DNA of 64,000 nucleotides from Viola odorata. Its lineage: Eukaryota > Streptophyta > Magnoliopsida > Malpighiales > Violaceae. Both the position numbers and the translations under genes were made by a program. Within the stretch, counting starts at the first letter, position 1; every line of letters starts with the position of its first letter. Under the pieces are notes generated by a model. That model did no database searches, was not told where the DNA came from, and saw only the letters and a program-made list of their open reading frames with translations. Shown piece after piece: positions 1-10,899 of this stretch. The DNA is taken from assembly GCA_963691705.1 (NCBI GenBank), contig OY829541.1, positions 35,538,719-35,602,718 of the forward strand, in the 5' to 3' direction.

Positions 1-1320
1 CCATACCTAAGGACGTGTACTATAGAGAGGTATCTATACCTTCTTTCATGGAAGAACAAGTATCGCTTTGCGTTGAAGAAGTCAAAAATGATTGGAGAAT
101 CCCCGTAATAAAATATTTAAAGCACGACGAGTTGGCAGCAGATAACGCTAAAAAGAGAAAAGCCTTGAAACAAGCGGCACGATGCACATATTACAACGGG
201 GAACTGATTCGGAGATGCTTCTCTCATCCAGTGCAAAGTGCATAACAGAGCAGGAAGGCCTCCACACTTTGCGAGAAATCCACGAAGGAATATGCGGCAT
301 GCACTTGTCTGGAGATACTATGACCGCGCAAGTTTTCCGGTCGGGATTCTATTGGCCCATCATTCGTAGGGACTACCATACCTTCGTACGAACTTGTCAG
401 AAATGTCAAGAATTTGCTAAGATTCCCCAGAAACCTGTCGTGGAAATTTCTGAGATAGTCGCTCCTTGCCTGTTTGCTAAATGGGGAATTGACATTTTAG
501 GCCCTTTTCCAAAAGCCAGATCTCAGCTAAAGTTTGTGGTCGTGGCGGTGGACTACTTCACAAAATGGGCAAAAGCAGAAGCGGTAGCTAACATCACTAC
601 GGAAAAAATCTAGCGTTTCTTCAAATATCAAGTCATAATGCGATTCGGGGTACCTCGCATATTACTCAGCGATAACGGAACACAATTCATGAGTAAATTT
701 TTTAAAGATCAGTGCGTGGAATTTCAGATTGAACAAAGATTCTTTTCCGTAGCACATCCGCAGACTAATGGTCAGGCGGAAGTGAGCAATCGTAGTATTC
801 TCAGCGGCATCAAAAAGAACTTGGAAGGTTCTAAAAAGAAATGGGTAGACGAACTACCTTATGTGATGTGGGTCTATTGTATGACCGTCAAAACCAGCAT
901 AGGAGAAACCCCTTTCGCGTTAGCTTTCAGCACAGAGGCCGTTACGCTAGTAGAAATTGGCACCTTAAGCCTGAGGGTGGCATATTTCAAAGAGGAAATG
1001 AATGAAGAAAGGTTACGCGCTAACCTTGATGCGTTACCAGAGTTACAAGAGGAAACTCTTTTAAAAACTCTGCATTACAAGAGAAAAATTGCACGATATC
1101 ACAACAGAGAAGTCAGAGAACGACTTCTCAAAACAGGAGATTTAGTGCTCAGGGACAAACGAGCAGCTGGACAACGCATGGGGAAGCTCAGTCCAAACTG
1201 GGATGGCCCATATAGTGTTACTCGTGTTATCAGAAAAGGAGCATATCATTTGGAAACACTTGACGGTACCCCCTTATAAAATTCTTGGAACATAGCTCGC
1301 TTGAAATTATATCATGCTAG
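1..1320 (+). pseudogene. Tat-lineage Ty3/gypsy pol, 3' part (RNase H tail and integrase)
   Basis: The window opens inside pol. Residues at 15-230 match the linker after the second RNase H of the complete nested copy (18000-18240). A one-base deletion near 228 shifts frame. The integrase follows from 182: an H2C2 zinc domain (HEGICGMH, then CQKCQEF), then the catalytic core with WGIDILGPFP, SDNGTQF and NGQAEVSNR carrying the D, D and E residues, and a C-terminal part ending LSPNWDGPY. An in-frame TAG at 611-613 replaces a Trp codon, and a TAA at 1277-1279 precedes the natural end. Integrase would insert the element cDNA into chromosomes, but this copy cannot make intact protein. The family call is firm; the 5' part lies outside the window. 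Confidence 0.93.
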
Positions 1321-1419
1321 AAGCTGGTTTTCCCTCTATTTGATAATATTAGCATGCTTTGACGAATGAATCAAGAATATTTCCCGTGCATTCTTTGACT
1401 GATAATATGCAGATAACGA

Positions 1420-1935
1420 AGAATGCCAGGAGTGAAAATCCTATCCTTGTGATGGCCGATCCTGATCAGACGACTCACTAAGACGAGGCACGCCCTGACA
1501 TAATTTTTAGTGTCGGGAGTGAAAATCCTATCCTTGTGGAAACCGTGCTAACACAGACGGCCCACTAAGACGAGGCACGCCCCGACACCCCCAGGAGTGA
1601 AAATCCTATCCTTGTGGCAACCGTGCTAACACAGACGGCCCACTAAGATGAGGCATGCCCCGGCGTCCCTGGGAGTAAAAATCCTATCCTTGTGACAACC
1701 GTGCTCACGCAGACGGATCACTAAGACGAGGCATGCCCTAGTGAGGTAGTAACTCCATCCTAGAAGTGAAAATCCTATCCTTGTGATGACTGTGCTATCA
1801 CAGACAACTCACTAAGATGACGCACGCTCCAGAGATACGAGGTTTCAACGCTTGGAAATGAAAATCCTATCCCTGTGATGACCGGTCCTGATCAGACGGC
1901 TCACTAAGACGAGGCACGCTCCAGGCCGACCGTGG
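1420..1935 (+). repeat. Tandem array of about six hairpin units in the Tat 3' region
   Basis: Units start near 1434, 1521, 1599, 1676, 1768 and 1860 (spacing 77-92 bp). Each begins with gaaaatcctatccttgtg and ends with cactaagacgaggcacgc or a close variant. Each unit can fold: CTTGTGA pairs with TCAC-t-AAG, with an inner CCG/CGG pair. In the units at 1521 and 1599 the stem is GTGG/CCAC, in the others GTGA/TCAC, so both sides changed together. A homologous array sits at the same place in the nested element (19421-19870). Such 3' noncoding tandem repeats are known in Tat elements. Confidence 0.85.
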
Positions 1936-2735
1936 ACATTTAAAATAACAAGGGATACCCCAGCTAGTAACCGGACGATAAATACCCGGCGAAGTAGAGC
2001 TGGAAAGATATCTCTATTGCAAAAGTAATGCCCTGGCAAGACTAGATTTAGTAGAGCTAAGTGATCTCCCTAACAACAAAGGGCGGCGTCAACCTACCCC
2101 TTACACAACGCAACAGAGACGACGTTAGTTTATCTTTCGGTACATCACCAAAGGGAAGATGATGAAGCAGCATCAGCTATATGACATGCGGAAATTATTT
2201 CCTGGTTCTCGGCAAAGAGAAATGCGAAGAAAGATGTTACAGAGAATCCTATCTCAGAAACTAAATTATTATGGTTTGTGAAAGAAGCCCGTTCATTGTG
2301 ATAATTATCCGCTGTGGCAAAGCTATGGACAACATAAGGACTTGTCCGCCAGAATAATCTCCTTAGCGACAGGCCTCCGAAGGGATATTATCTTACTGAA
2401 TTCACATATCTCCAAGAGCGGAAATACCTTAACAATCCATGTGCGATGTGTTACCATGAAGCTATATTACTAACGCGACAATTAATTTACCACACGAGGT
2501 ATGATGATTATACCATTCCGATTTTAACAATGCTTACTAACTGTACTATGGCAGAAACATTGCGGAACAAGATTCATAAACGAAATTCTGAATAAAAAAG
2601 CAACAACTGTTTAAGGTAAATCCGACATTGTCGGTATTACAAGTATCTTCAAATGATAGGCAAAAGTGTGCTAACACCAAAAAGAAAAAGATTGAAACAT
2701 ATCACTTATGAAGGAGCTACCGAATTGTTCCTTTC
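1936..2735. other. Noncoding Tat 3' region between hairpin array and antisense gene Y
   Basis: No supportable gene. The first part (about 1940-2040, cagctagtaacc...) is homologous to 19890-19970 of the nested element, so it belongs to the element's long 3' noncoding region. The rest is A+T-rich without a clear reading frame or repeat. Confidence 0.6.
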
Positions 2736-3937
2736 CTAGTCGGCGGCCTTCTCCTTGTGGAAGCTCTCGTCAGTCACATACGGGGACTTCTCCTCATAGT
2801 ACCGAGTAAGCACGTCAATCTGAAGGGCATATACTCCATGATGCTGCATGAAAGCGTCTGTCATAAGTCCCGCTCCCTTTCGCAGATACCAACGGCATTT
2901 ATCGGCGGAAAGATTGAGCTCGGTAGACAACTCAGTATTTCTTCGCCTTTCCACCTCTAGCCTAGCCTCTGCTTCAGAAAGGCGTGTATTTAGAACAATT
3001 CCGTTCTGTTTCTCATCCTCCAAGGCAAGGCTAGCGGCCTCTGCTTCCTTCTTGGCAGCGGTCACGACATCCAGAAGTCCCTGACGCTCATTCGTTAGTC
3101 TATCTATCTCTCTTTATCTCTCTGCTGCTATCCTCGCGTTATCCTCATCCAACTAATGAAGGTGACAAAACGAAGAAAATAACCAAGAACGGACGAGATT
3201 TGTGCGCTCCGGATGACTCTTGGCTAAAAATACATCTTTTTCCCCTCGATGTGACATCACACGAGCCGCCAAAAGAGATGCAGACGCAAGGGCAGCGTCG
3301 TCACCTTCAGTCTCTGAAATTTGGAAAGCTTCCTCCCTAAGGGCGCATAAGTTAACTTGATGAGTGACAGACCCGAAAGAGGTATACGTACTCACACCAA
3401 CTACCAAATCAGAAACATCGTCGCCCCTTTCAATGGGAGGAGGAGACATAGGAACAAAAGACAGGGTAGGTGAAGAAGGAGGGTGGTTAGTGGAACCTCC
3501 TATATCATGCCCAAAAGACCCAGTCCCGATAAATATGTCAAAATCAGGGCCCATCATATCTGAATGGAAGCCCATAGCAGTAGAGAAGGAATGAAGCGGA
3601 GAAGACTCAGCAAAGACCTGAAGATCACCATCAAGGTTAGCACCTCGGGATGATTCACGAGGCACATCACCTTCCACGAAAACTTTCGGAGAAGGATTAA
3701 CTCCAAAAGATGTCAGACTAGCCCGACTACTCTGAAAGGCAAGACGAGCTTTCTTCTGACGACTCTTGAGATAAAGTGAAGTGACTCAGAAGCAACTCGA
3801 AGCGAGTAGCCAACAGGAAATCGAGCATTGAACTCGGCTAACCCACGATGAACCATGGGCAAGGTGTAAAGAGAAGTGGGGGTGTTTTCAATCTTTTCTT
3901 CCCCAACAGATTTTTTAGAACGACGAGGTTTTGCCAT
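2736..3937 (-). pseudogene. Antisense gene Y, copy 1 (Transposase_28-like, internally deleted)
   Basis: This lies opposite to the element's pol. The start is the ATG at 3937 (MAKPRRSKKS), matching copy 2 at 29689 and the nested copy at 22820. After about 55 residues a deletion near 3771 removes nearly all of the conserved domain and the intron region; copy 2 keeps these at 12029-12645 and 29076-29528. What remains is the low-complexity middle (GTGSFGHD, Pro/Ser-rich) and a coiled-coil tail rich in Ala, Glu and Lys that includes SADKCRWYLRKGA, matching SADKCLWHVERTA in the nested copy. The function is unknown. A TATA-like TTATAAATAA (read on the minus strand as TTATTTATAA) is at 4104-4113. Confidence 0.75.
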
Positions 3938-4585
3938 AGTTAAACGAAAAAGAAAAGAGTAAGAAGGAAGAGGTACGTGTACCTTTGCCAAAGAAACACC
4001 AGGAATTACAGAATGAAGAAGAAAGAACGACGCAAGTTGTTTTTAAGAAGAAATAATGAGTGGAAAAAAGAGATAAAAAAGAAAAGAGGAGGCGGGGAGA
4101 ACATTATAAATAACCCTAAAGAGGTCAAAAGACGCGACCAGTGGGCAATCGACACATGGAAAAATGACGTGTTAGAGAGATACGACACGTGCGAGAGACA
4201 TAACTTTTGAAAATGGTGAGACGCTTCAGTCCTTACTACTCCCTAGGAGGTGCTTGCCTCAAACGCCTCATTAGAAGAAAGACACGTGTCTTGTCTCATC
4301 ATGACTCCTTTGATCGCATTAATGGGGGGGTCTGCACCATCTAATGCTCTAAAAAGTAGCACCAGCTCTGACACGTAGTCTCAAGAAATATTATGATAAC
4401 GAGAAGGCGCTAGCAAGGCGCGAGAAGGCTTTAATAATAAAATACATAAAAACTCAAGATTCAAGAAAATAAACGATAATGGTATCGTAGCGTCTGCGTT
4501 ATTACAAGATGAACAATGTTTAATGGCCTTACGGTACAATTTCCTGAACAATAAATGAAAATGAAATCAAACTTGAAGCGGAAAT
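3938..4585. other. Spacer between antisense genes Y and X, copy 1
   Basis: About 650 bp without a supportable gene, nearly identical to 29690-30335 of copy 2. It contains the presumed gene Y promoter (TATA-like at 4104-4113, about 170 nt upstream of the Y start). The purine-rich stretch at 4010-4100 is presumably the pyrimidine-rich 5' leader of the Y transcript when read on the minus strand. Confidence 0.55.
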
Positions 4586-5857
4586 TTATGAGTCCTTAGC
4601 GGCATTCGAGTCATCCGATAGGGGGGATCGCTGCGCGCTACCGCCATCATCGTCACCTGTATCCTTTCCCCCTAGAGAAAATGAGCTTCCTTTATTCCCG
4701 TCAATCTTATTCATCACGGCAGAGGTGTAGTCAGCAATCTTAGCCAGATCAAAGGAACCACCTTCATAGTAGACTGCAAATTCAGAATTGAAGGCCTCCA
4801 TGACCTTCTTCTTCCACCACTTCATCTTTAGCGGAACCCTAGCAAACTTCTCATCTCGAGCCAGCATTTCTTCGTGAAGGAGAAAGTTCTTCTTCTTTTC
4901 TGTCGCTAATTCAGCCTCCAAAACCTCAATTTTCGCTTTTCCTTTGGATCTCTCCCTGCTCAGCTCTTTTTGTGATTCGTCTTGAAGACGCATTAACAAC
5001 TTCACTTGACCTAACACCCGGTGAAGCTGCACTTTCTGAGCTCATATAGCACGAGAAAAATCCCGCAGTTGGTTGTCATAAGCCTCGACTGCATAGTCCA
5101 GAAAGCGGAAGGCATCTAAAGAATCATTCATAACGCGTGTGTATCGAGACCTCTCAGAAAGTTGCAGAAACGTTTCTCTCTCTTAGGAAGAGCTCATCAT
5201 CTTTCCTATTAAGGGCGGCGTTAATTCGTCTCCTGAGAAAGGGTTTGGCACCCCTGCAGCCCGAAGACCATTGATTCCAAGCCCTGTCAAATCTAGGCGA
5301 TAGGACGGGATCCCCTTAGGACCTTGAGGAGAGAGATTGACCATCAAGCTCGGAGAAGAATCTCCAGCACCTACTTCAGAAATAGAAGTAAAAAACAACC
5401 GTTGAGGAACCTTGGGCGACAGATCAGGAACCGGACTCGCGTGAGAAGTCGTTATTGTCACATCTGGAATACATAAGGAAATTGGAGAATCAGGGACGTT
5501 AGCTGGTGGGGTAGAATCTTCCACTAACAGAATTTCAGTAGCGGTAGGAAGAACGACAGCTGGTGCTTTGGCAACTTTCACCGTTTGAGAAGTACTCGCC
5601 ACAGTAGAAACGTTAGGCATCACGGTAGGTACTACACCAACGTTGTCAGAAGAAACCCCGGTAGCCTGCCCATCTATTCTAAGTTTCTTTCGTTGACATA
5701 AGGAAGCATGACGGAAGTCTGCTTCGGTATCCGTATCCTCGCTGTCGGTGTCAGTTATTCTAGTCATGGGCCGACCCAGATTTATCCCTCCGCGCCGAAC
5801 CGGTAGCCAATTCTCAAGAAAATGAGAGGATCGAGCAGAGATGCCACGCCCTCCCTT
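4586..5857 (-). pseudogene. Antisense gene X, copy 1 (C-terminal part, cut by the viral insert)
   Basis: Only the middle and C-terminal regions remain. From 5767 (MTRITDTDSEDTDTEADF) there is an acidic Ser/Thr/Pro-rich segment, then LFFTSISEVGAG and the LSPQGPKG motif. A coiled coil (QKELSRERSKGKAKIEVLEA) follows and ends with an acidic tail. There is a frame break near 5040-5185. The sequence is colinear with copy 2 (30336-31612), with only scattered differences by eye. The N-terminal domain is missing because the segment joins the caulimovirid block at about 5857. Confidence 0.75.
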
Positions 5858-5859
5858 AC

Positions 5860-5902
5860 GGCTAAACCAACGGATTACGGCTGACCAACGCCGAACGCTA
5901 CC
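5860..5902 (+). repeat. 43-bp junction motif, copy 1 (left edge of viral block)
   Basis: It begins ggctaaaccaacggattac and ends gccgaacgctacc. It consists of two similar half units (ggctaaaccaacg and ggctgaccaacg). It lies exactly between the Tat gene X fragment and viral sequence. Confidence 0.8.
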
Positions 5903-6539
5903 CTTGGTGATGCATAAAACAATGGCTAAGATTTCCTTTTTTTATTGTTGAATAATTTCTTTGAGCCTCTATCCATATTCCTAAACAAAACCTTATTAAT
6001 TGTTCTTTTCCTAAAACCTCTTATTTTAATATTCCTCCATATCCTAAGTCTGATGCGTCTGTTTCAACTATTAATTTAGCTGAAGGGTCTGGTATACCTA
6101 AACATGGAAGATTTTTAACTTTTTCTTTAACAAGTTTTACTACTGCAGTATGATCTTCAGTCCATTCAGTAGGATTCTTTTTCAGTCTTTTGTAAAGAAT
6201 TGAGCAGGTTGATCTAAGATCTTTTATGAAGTCAGAAACATATTTTAAGCATCCAAGAAATCTCTGCAATTGAGTTTTATCTTTTATTTCATCTGGGAAT
6301 TTACTTGCGAATTCTATGGATCTGCTTATAGGACTAAACATTCCTTGATGAATGTTGAATCCTAAAAATCTTATGTTAGTTTGACATAATTTTATCTTTG
6401 AGGCTGACACTACAAGTCCATTTTCTTTTAAAATTCTAAGACACTTATTGAGATGATAAAAGTGCTCTGTTACTGATTTTGAGTATACTAGAACATCATC
6501 AATGTATACAATGGTGAATTTAGTGTATGGGTTTAAAAT
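5903..6539 (-). pseudogene. Endogenous caulimovirid RT/RNase H fragment
   Basis: Read on the minus strand, the fragment starts just before the RT catalytic motif YIDDVLVYS (about 6485-6515). It continues through the RT thumb/connection (LGFNIHQGMFSP) to the start of RNase H (ETDASDLGYGG), where stops appear, and it is cut at 5903 inside RNase H. These domains copy viral RNA into DNA in Caulimoviridae. The upstream half of RT is absent and the 43-bp motif stands at the break. Confidence 0.85.
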
Positions 6540-6582
6540 GGTAGTGTTCGGCGTTGGTTAGCCGTAATCCGTTGGTTTAGCC
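6540..6582 (-). repeat. 43-bp junction motif, copy 2 (inverted)
   Basis: Full-length inverted copy of the motif at 5860. It lies exactly at the gap inside RT, between the catalytic fragment and the 108-bp N-terminal fragment. Confidence 0.8.
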
Positions 6583-6690
6583 GTGGTCTTATCAGTTTTT
6601 TGTCTAGTAAAGATTGTATTTCTTTTTTACAGTATTCCATTAGTTCCTTATTCATTTGAATAGGTCTAGCTCTTGTGGGTATATTTTTCT
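6583..6690 (-). pseudogene. 108-bp caulimovirid RT N-terminal fragment, inverted duplicate
   Basis: By direct comparison it is the exact reverse complement of 11559-11666 in the plus-strand polyprotein, and both copies abut the 43-bp motif at the same base. Read on the minus strand it encodes the start of RT. Confidence 0.85.
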
Positions 6691-6767
6691 GGTAGCGTTC
6701 GACGTTGGTCAGCTGTAATCCGTTGGTAGCGTTCGGCGTTGGTCAGCCGTAATCTGTTGGTTTAGCC
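6691..6767 (-). repeat. 43-bp junction motif, copies 3 and 4 (inverted, overlapping tandem)
   Basis: Copy 3 (6691-6726) lacks the last seven bases. Copy 4 (6725-6767) is complete. They separate the inverted RT fragment from the plus-strand viral leader. Confidence 0.75.
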
Positions 6768-6909
6768 ATAAAGCCCAGAGAGGTAGGTGGTCCTAGTGGT
6801 GGTCCCGATGAATTTACCTAAAAACCTACCGTAGTAAGAGGAAAAAGAAGAAAATAAACAATTTTATCTTTGTCACCAAAAAGAAAGCTAGTTATTAATC
6901 TTTGATATC
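6768..6909 (+). other. Caulimovirid leader upstream of the polyprotein
   Basis: About 140 bp between the motif and the first ATG of the polyprotein. I do not see the tRNA-Met primer site usual in caulimovirids, so the leader is probably incomplete. Confidence 0.5.
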
Positions 6910-7055
6910 ATGGAAAGATTCGGTAATATCTTTGGGAGTTCTAGTCAAAATAATCAAGAAGAAATAAATGATGACTTAGAAGATTATAACAGACAAGAAT
7001 TGCATATAGCAAAGATAGAACAACATCTAAAAAATTGGACTATCCCAAAAGAAAG

Positions 7056-7555
7056 TGATAAGAGTCCGAGGTTTGCTGAGCAGGATCGGCCTACGGGGTG
7101 TGGTCAGGAACACTGTTCCGGTGCCTTCGTGACCTGCAAAGCGCCGGAGGGGGTCTTCGGCGTAAACACTCCGATGCCTAAGTCAGTATGAGGGGTAAAA
7201 ATGGCAGGGGTTTAACACGCTGTCTTAGGCTTACCCTCTTATCTGAAAGGGAGGGGGTATTTATAGGTAAAGGAAGGAATGTACCGACAGGGGGTAGGAG
7301 TCATCCCTGGTAGGTGTCGCTGGAGTGGTAGGGAATGACGTCATGCTGGGTGACGTCATGCGTGACCTAGGATGGGATGTCGCCGTGCGGATGTCGCGTG
7401 AGAGCCCCCTCCGCTGATGTCGACCATCGCAGGGTGGACTGCCAGGCTAGGGGCGGTAGGAACAGTGTTGTGTCTCCCTTGGCAAGTACAGTGTTCTGGC
7501 CGGGTAGCTAGGTGGGATGATGGAGATGCCGCTACAGTGATGTCAATGGTTATCA
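7056..7555 (-). mobile_element. Solo Tat-family LTR in the viral polyprotein
   Basis: On the plus strand it runs TGATAAGAGT... to ...GGTTATCA, 500 bp. Flanking 5-bp target duplications GAAAG stand at 7051-7055 and 7556-7560. The LTR TATA box is at 7258-7265 (minus) and the conserved GC hairpin near 7140-7165. It is a product of LTR-LTR recombination and lands after codon 48 of the viral frame. Confidence 0.93.
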
Positions 7556-8377
7556 GAAAGTATAAAGAATATATACGAAATTGGATCTTTTAGATTATTT
7601 CATGATTATGTAATTGAAACTACAGAAAGAACAATCCCGATAAATTCCGAACAAAAAACAGTTCAGATAATAGAAAAAGGATAAATTGAAAAATTCAGAA
7701 ATAAATATAGATTTATGCATATTGGATTAATTCAGATAGCAGCTAAACCACTTTATAGACTTGGTATGGATTCACCAATCCTTATGTGTTTAAGAGATGC
7801 CAGATTTAAAAGATTTGATGACTCTTTATTAGCAATATTTCAGTCAAATATGACTAGAGGACCAGTTTATTTAAACTGTTATCCAAATTTCACGGTTTCA
7901 TTAACAGATCCAAATATACCAAAAGCTTTAATACTCAATCTAGATATTCTGGATAATATGCTTGAAGGATCAAAAGGAATTGCAATAATATACAGAGTTT
8001 ATTATAAAGTTATGTCGACAAATATAAATCCAAAAGCCTTAAGACATTCTCCTAAAAATGAATCGCTTTTGATTGAAGCCAATACCGAACATGCAATGAT
8101 CTAGACACCAAAATTATTAAAATGGGATCAGGTAACCTTTCCAAATGAATGGATTCTATCTGGAGTTAACGAATCACAATCCATAGTACCCAGAACTCAA
8201 CCTGCAAGAGCAGAAGAAGACGACAATGGAAATGTTAGATTAATATTTGAACCACACAGAAGAAGCATAAATATAACCGAATTTCAACCTTCAGAAACTG
8301 CTAATATTATCAACTCTAGAGGAACAACAAGTAGTCGTAGACTAAATAGAAGCCAATCGAACTCCGTTTTAACAGGA
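7556..8377 (+). pseudogene. Caulimovirid movement-protein region
   Basis: The segment with MHIGLIQIAAKPLYR through ILNLDILDNMLEG looks like the core of the 30K-type viral movement protein, which lets virus move between plant cells through plasmodesmata. Its N-terminal end (6910-7055) lies on the other side of the solo LTR. Stops are at 7682 and 8102. The reading after 8104 is open and basic, leading into the linker. The assignment rests on position and general resemblance, so it is moderately sure. Confidence 0.65.
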
Positions 8378-10330
8378 ATGAATTTAACAGGAGTCGATTT
8401 TGACCGAACAATACCCAGACCAATTTATATAGATCAAAATAGTTTTCAGACTTGTGAACAAGAACCAGTGAGGTCACCGTCACCTACAAAAAGTGACATG
8501 AGATATACAAATCAGATTAATACAATCACTAAAGAATATGAAATCGACAAAAAAAGATTAAGAAAGGAATTTGATCATCCTTCAAACGATAACATAAGAA
8601 CTCATTTCTTTAGCTATTACACAAAAGAACAAAAGGACAATATAAGAGAACAGTTCTATACATATTTAAATGAAGTACGAATGCATATACCTTTCTTTAC
8701 TTGGTTTAAAAGACACAAAGAATTACTAAATACAAGCAATATAAATGTTATAAAGACACCAGTTCAAACTTGGAAAACCGCCACCAACGATGAAGTTAAG
8801 GCGGTATATCCACCACTAGAAGAGATCAAGATAAAACACCGTAGTTATGATATTTCAGCATCACCCTTAAAGGATGTAAAAGAAGAAAACAGAGATATTA
8901 AGTTAAAGGATATCAAAAATATACAATCCCAGAACAATTATACAAATATCTTACTAAATACTATGGCACAACAACTTAATACGATAGAAGAAAATACTCC
9001 CCCTAAAGTTCATTATACAGGATATACATATGTAGGAGAAGGAAGTAGAACTCCAGCAGAAAAACCCCTAAAGATAAGTAATCCGTTAATTAAACCCAAT
9101 GCCATGCCAGGATTTAAAGAAAACTTTAAACTCTCAAGAGAGGATGTACTCTTACAAAAGATTAGTCTAGAACTGGATATGATAAACACAAAAGCAAAGA
9201 ATCAAATCTCAGTTTTAACCAAAGAAAATCTAGAAACAATATCAGATCAATTCAAGGAATTAGAAATAAATAAAATAAAAGGAACAAATTACCAAAGACC
9301 GGATATTAAACATTTTTATCCAAGACCTTCTTTTCTCGATATGCAATCAGAAAACGAAAGTACTAGACAACAAAACAAATACGATGGTTTGAGCATAGAT
9401 GAATGGAATTTAGATGGACAAAGTAAACATGAAATCATGAGTATGCTAGCAGCCATGCTAATGGCAGCTACGGCGCACCGAACAAGAAGTAACACCGACA
9501 AATAAGTAGCCTATATACTAATGGTTGGATTTTCCGGAATGCTTAAAGGATGGTGGGATAATTATCTCACTCCAGCAGAAAAATTAGCCATAATGAACGC
9601 CACTAGAATGGAAGAAAATGAAGAAGTAGAAGATGCTACGAATGTTTTAATATTTTCTATTTTAAAACATTTTATTGGAAAACCTGAACAAATTCAGGAA
9701 GAAACAATAGAAATACTTATGAATTTAACCTGTCCTAAACTACAGGATTTTTCATGGTATAAAGACATGTTTTCATCTAAAGTATTCTTAAAGGACGACT
9801 GTAGTCTTCCTTTTTGGAAAGAAAAATTTATATCATGACTTCCCAGGTTATTTGCAGAAAAGGTTAAAACTAAGATAAAAGAAGCCAATCAAGGAATAAT
9901 ACCCTACGAAGATTTGACATATGGAGAGCTAATAGCCCATATAAATATGGTAGGATTATCCCTCTGTACAGACTTAAAATTAAAAGCAAAACTGAAAAGC
10001 GATAAGCTATTAGGCAGAAAAGAATTGGGATCTTTCTGCTCTCAATATGGTTACAAAACTATCAGAGCCCTGTCAAGAAGTTATAAGAAACAAAGCAAGC
10101 AATACAGAAAACCTTATAAAACTAAATATACGGATAAACCCAAAGAAAGGCCTTTTAAACCATACAGAAAGCCCTACCACAAGAAAAAGAATAATAGTTA
10201 TAAAGGGAAAAGAAGAACAAATACTAGACAACCCACTTGCTATAAATGTGGGCAGGTAGGTCACTACAAAAATGAATGTAAAATGAAAGGAAAAATACAA
10301 GCTTTAGAATGTGAAGAAGAGTTCAAAGAA
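8378..10330 (+). pseudogene. Caulimovirid linker and coat-protein region with CCHC knuckle
   Basis: A long charged linker precedes a conserved block around DEWNLDGQSKHEIM and LKGWWDNYLTPAEK (9390-9590), typical of the capsid region of petuvirus-like polyproteins. A Lys/Tyr-rich basic stretch (10070-10230) then leads to the zinc knuckle CYKCGQVGHYKNEC (about 10238-10279), which binds nucleic acid during packaging. In-frame stops lie at 9503 and 9836. A Glu-rich acidic segment follows. Confidence 0.75.
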
Positions 10331-10899
10331 GAACTTATACAACTATTAAATGACACAGAAACTGATGAAGAAATTATGAGTAATAATAATGAAGTAATAT
10401 ACGAAATTCAAGAAAATACTTCTGAAGAAGAAATAAACTCAGAAGAAGAAGAAGAAGAAGATAACATATGTGCTTGCTCTTATAAGCAAATCAATGTTAT
10501 CACTAAAGAAACAGGCCTATTAATGGAATTAATTGGTAAGGTCAATGATGCAGATACACAAAGAGAATATTTGAAAAAACTTCAGGATGTAATTAATAGT
10601 GACAAAAAGGTAAAATCTATACGACCTTATACTATGAAATATGTAATAAGTAGATTCTCCAAGCAAGAATCGGAAGTAACCATTCAAGACTTAAAGGAAG
10701 AGATTAGAAAAATCAAGGCAGAAATAAAAACTTTACAAACAGAAAATACTCAACTTAATATAAGAATGAGTATGTTAGAAGACAAAGAAAACAATGATGA
10801 GAATCGAGAAAAAGAAATAGAGAACTATGAAGATTTAAATCTAGATATTAACCATGAAGCTTTGGGAATAGCTAAGGAAGAAGAACATTATTTGAATGT

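Noticed and set aside
4006..4188. Minus-strand hydrophobic 60-codon frame rich in Phe, also at 29692-29979
   Set aside because: It lies in the pyrimidine-rich leader of gene Y; the similarity follows from the duplication of the whole region.
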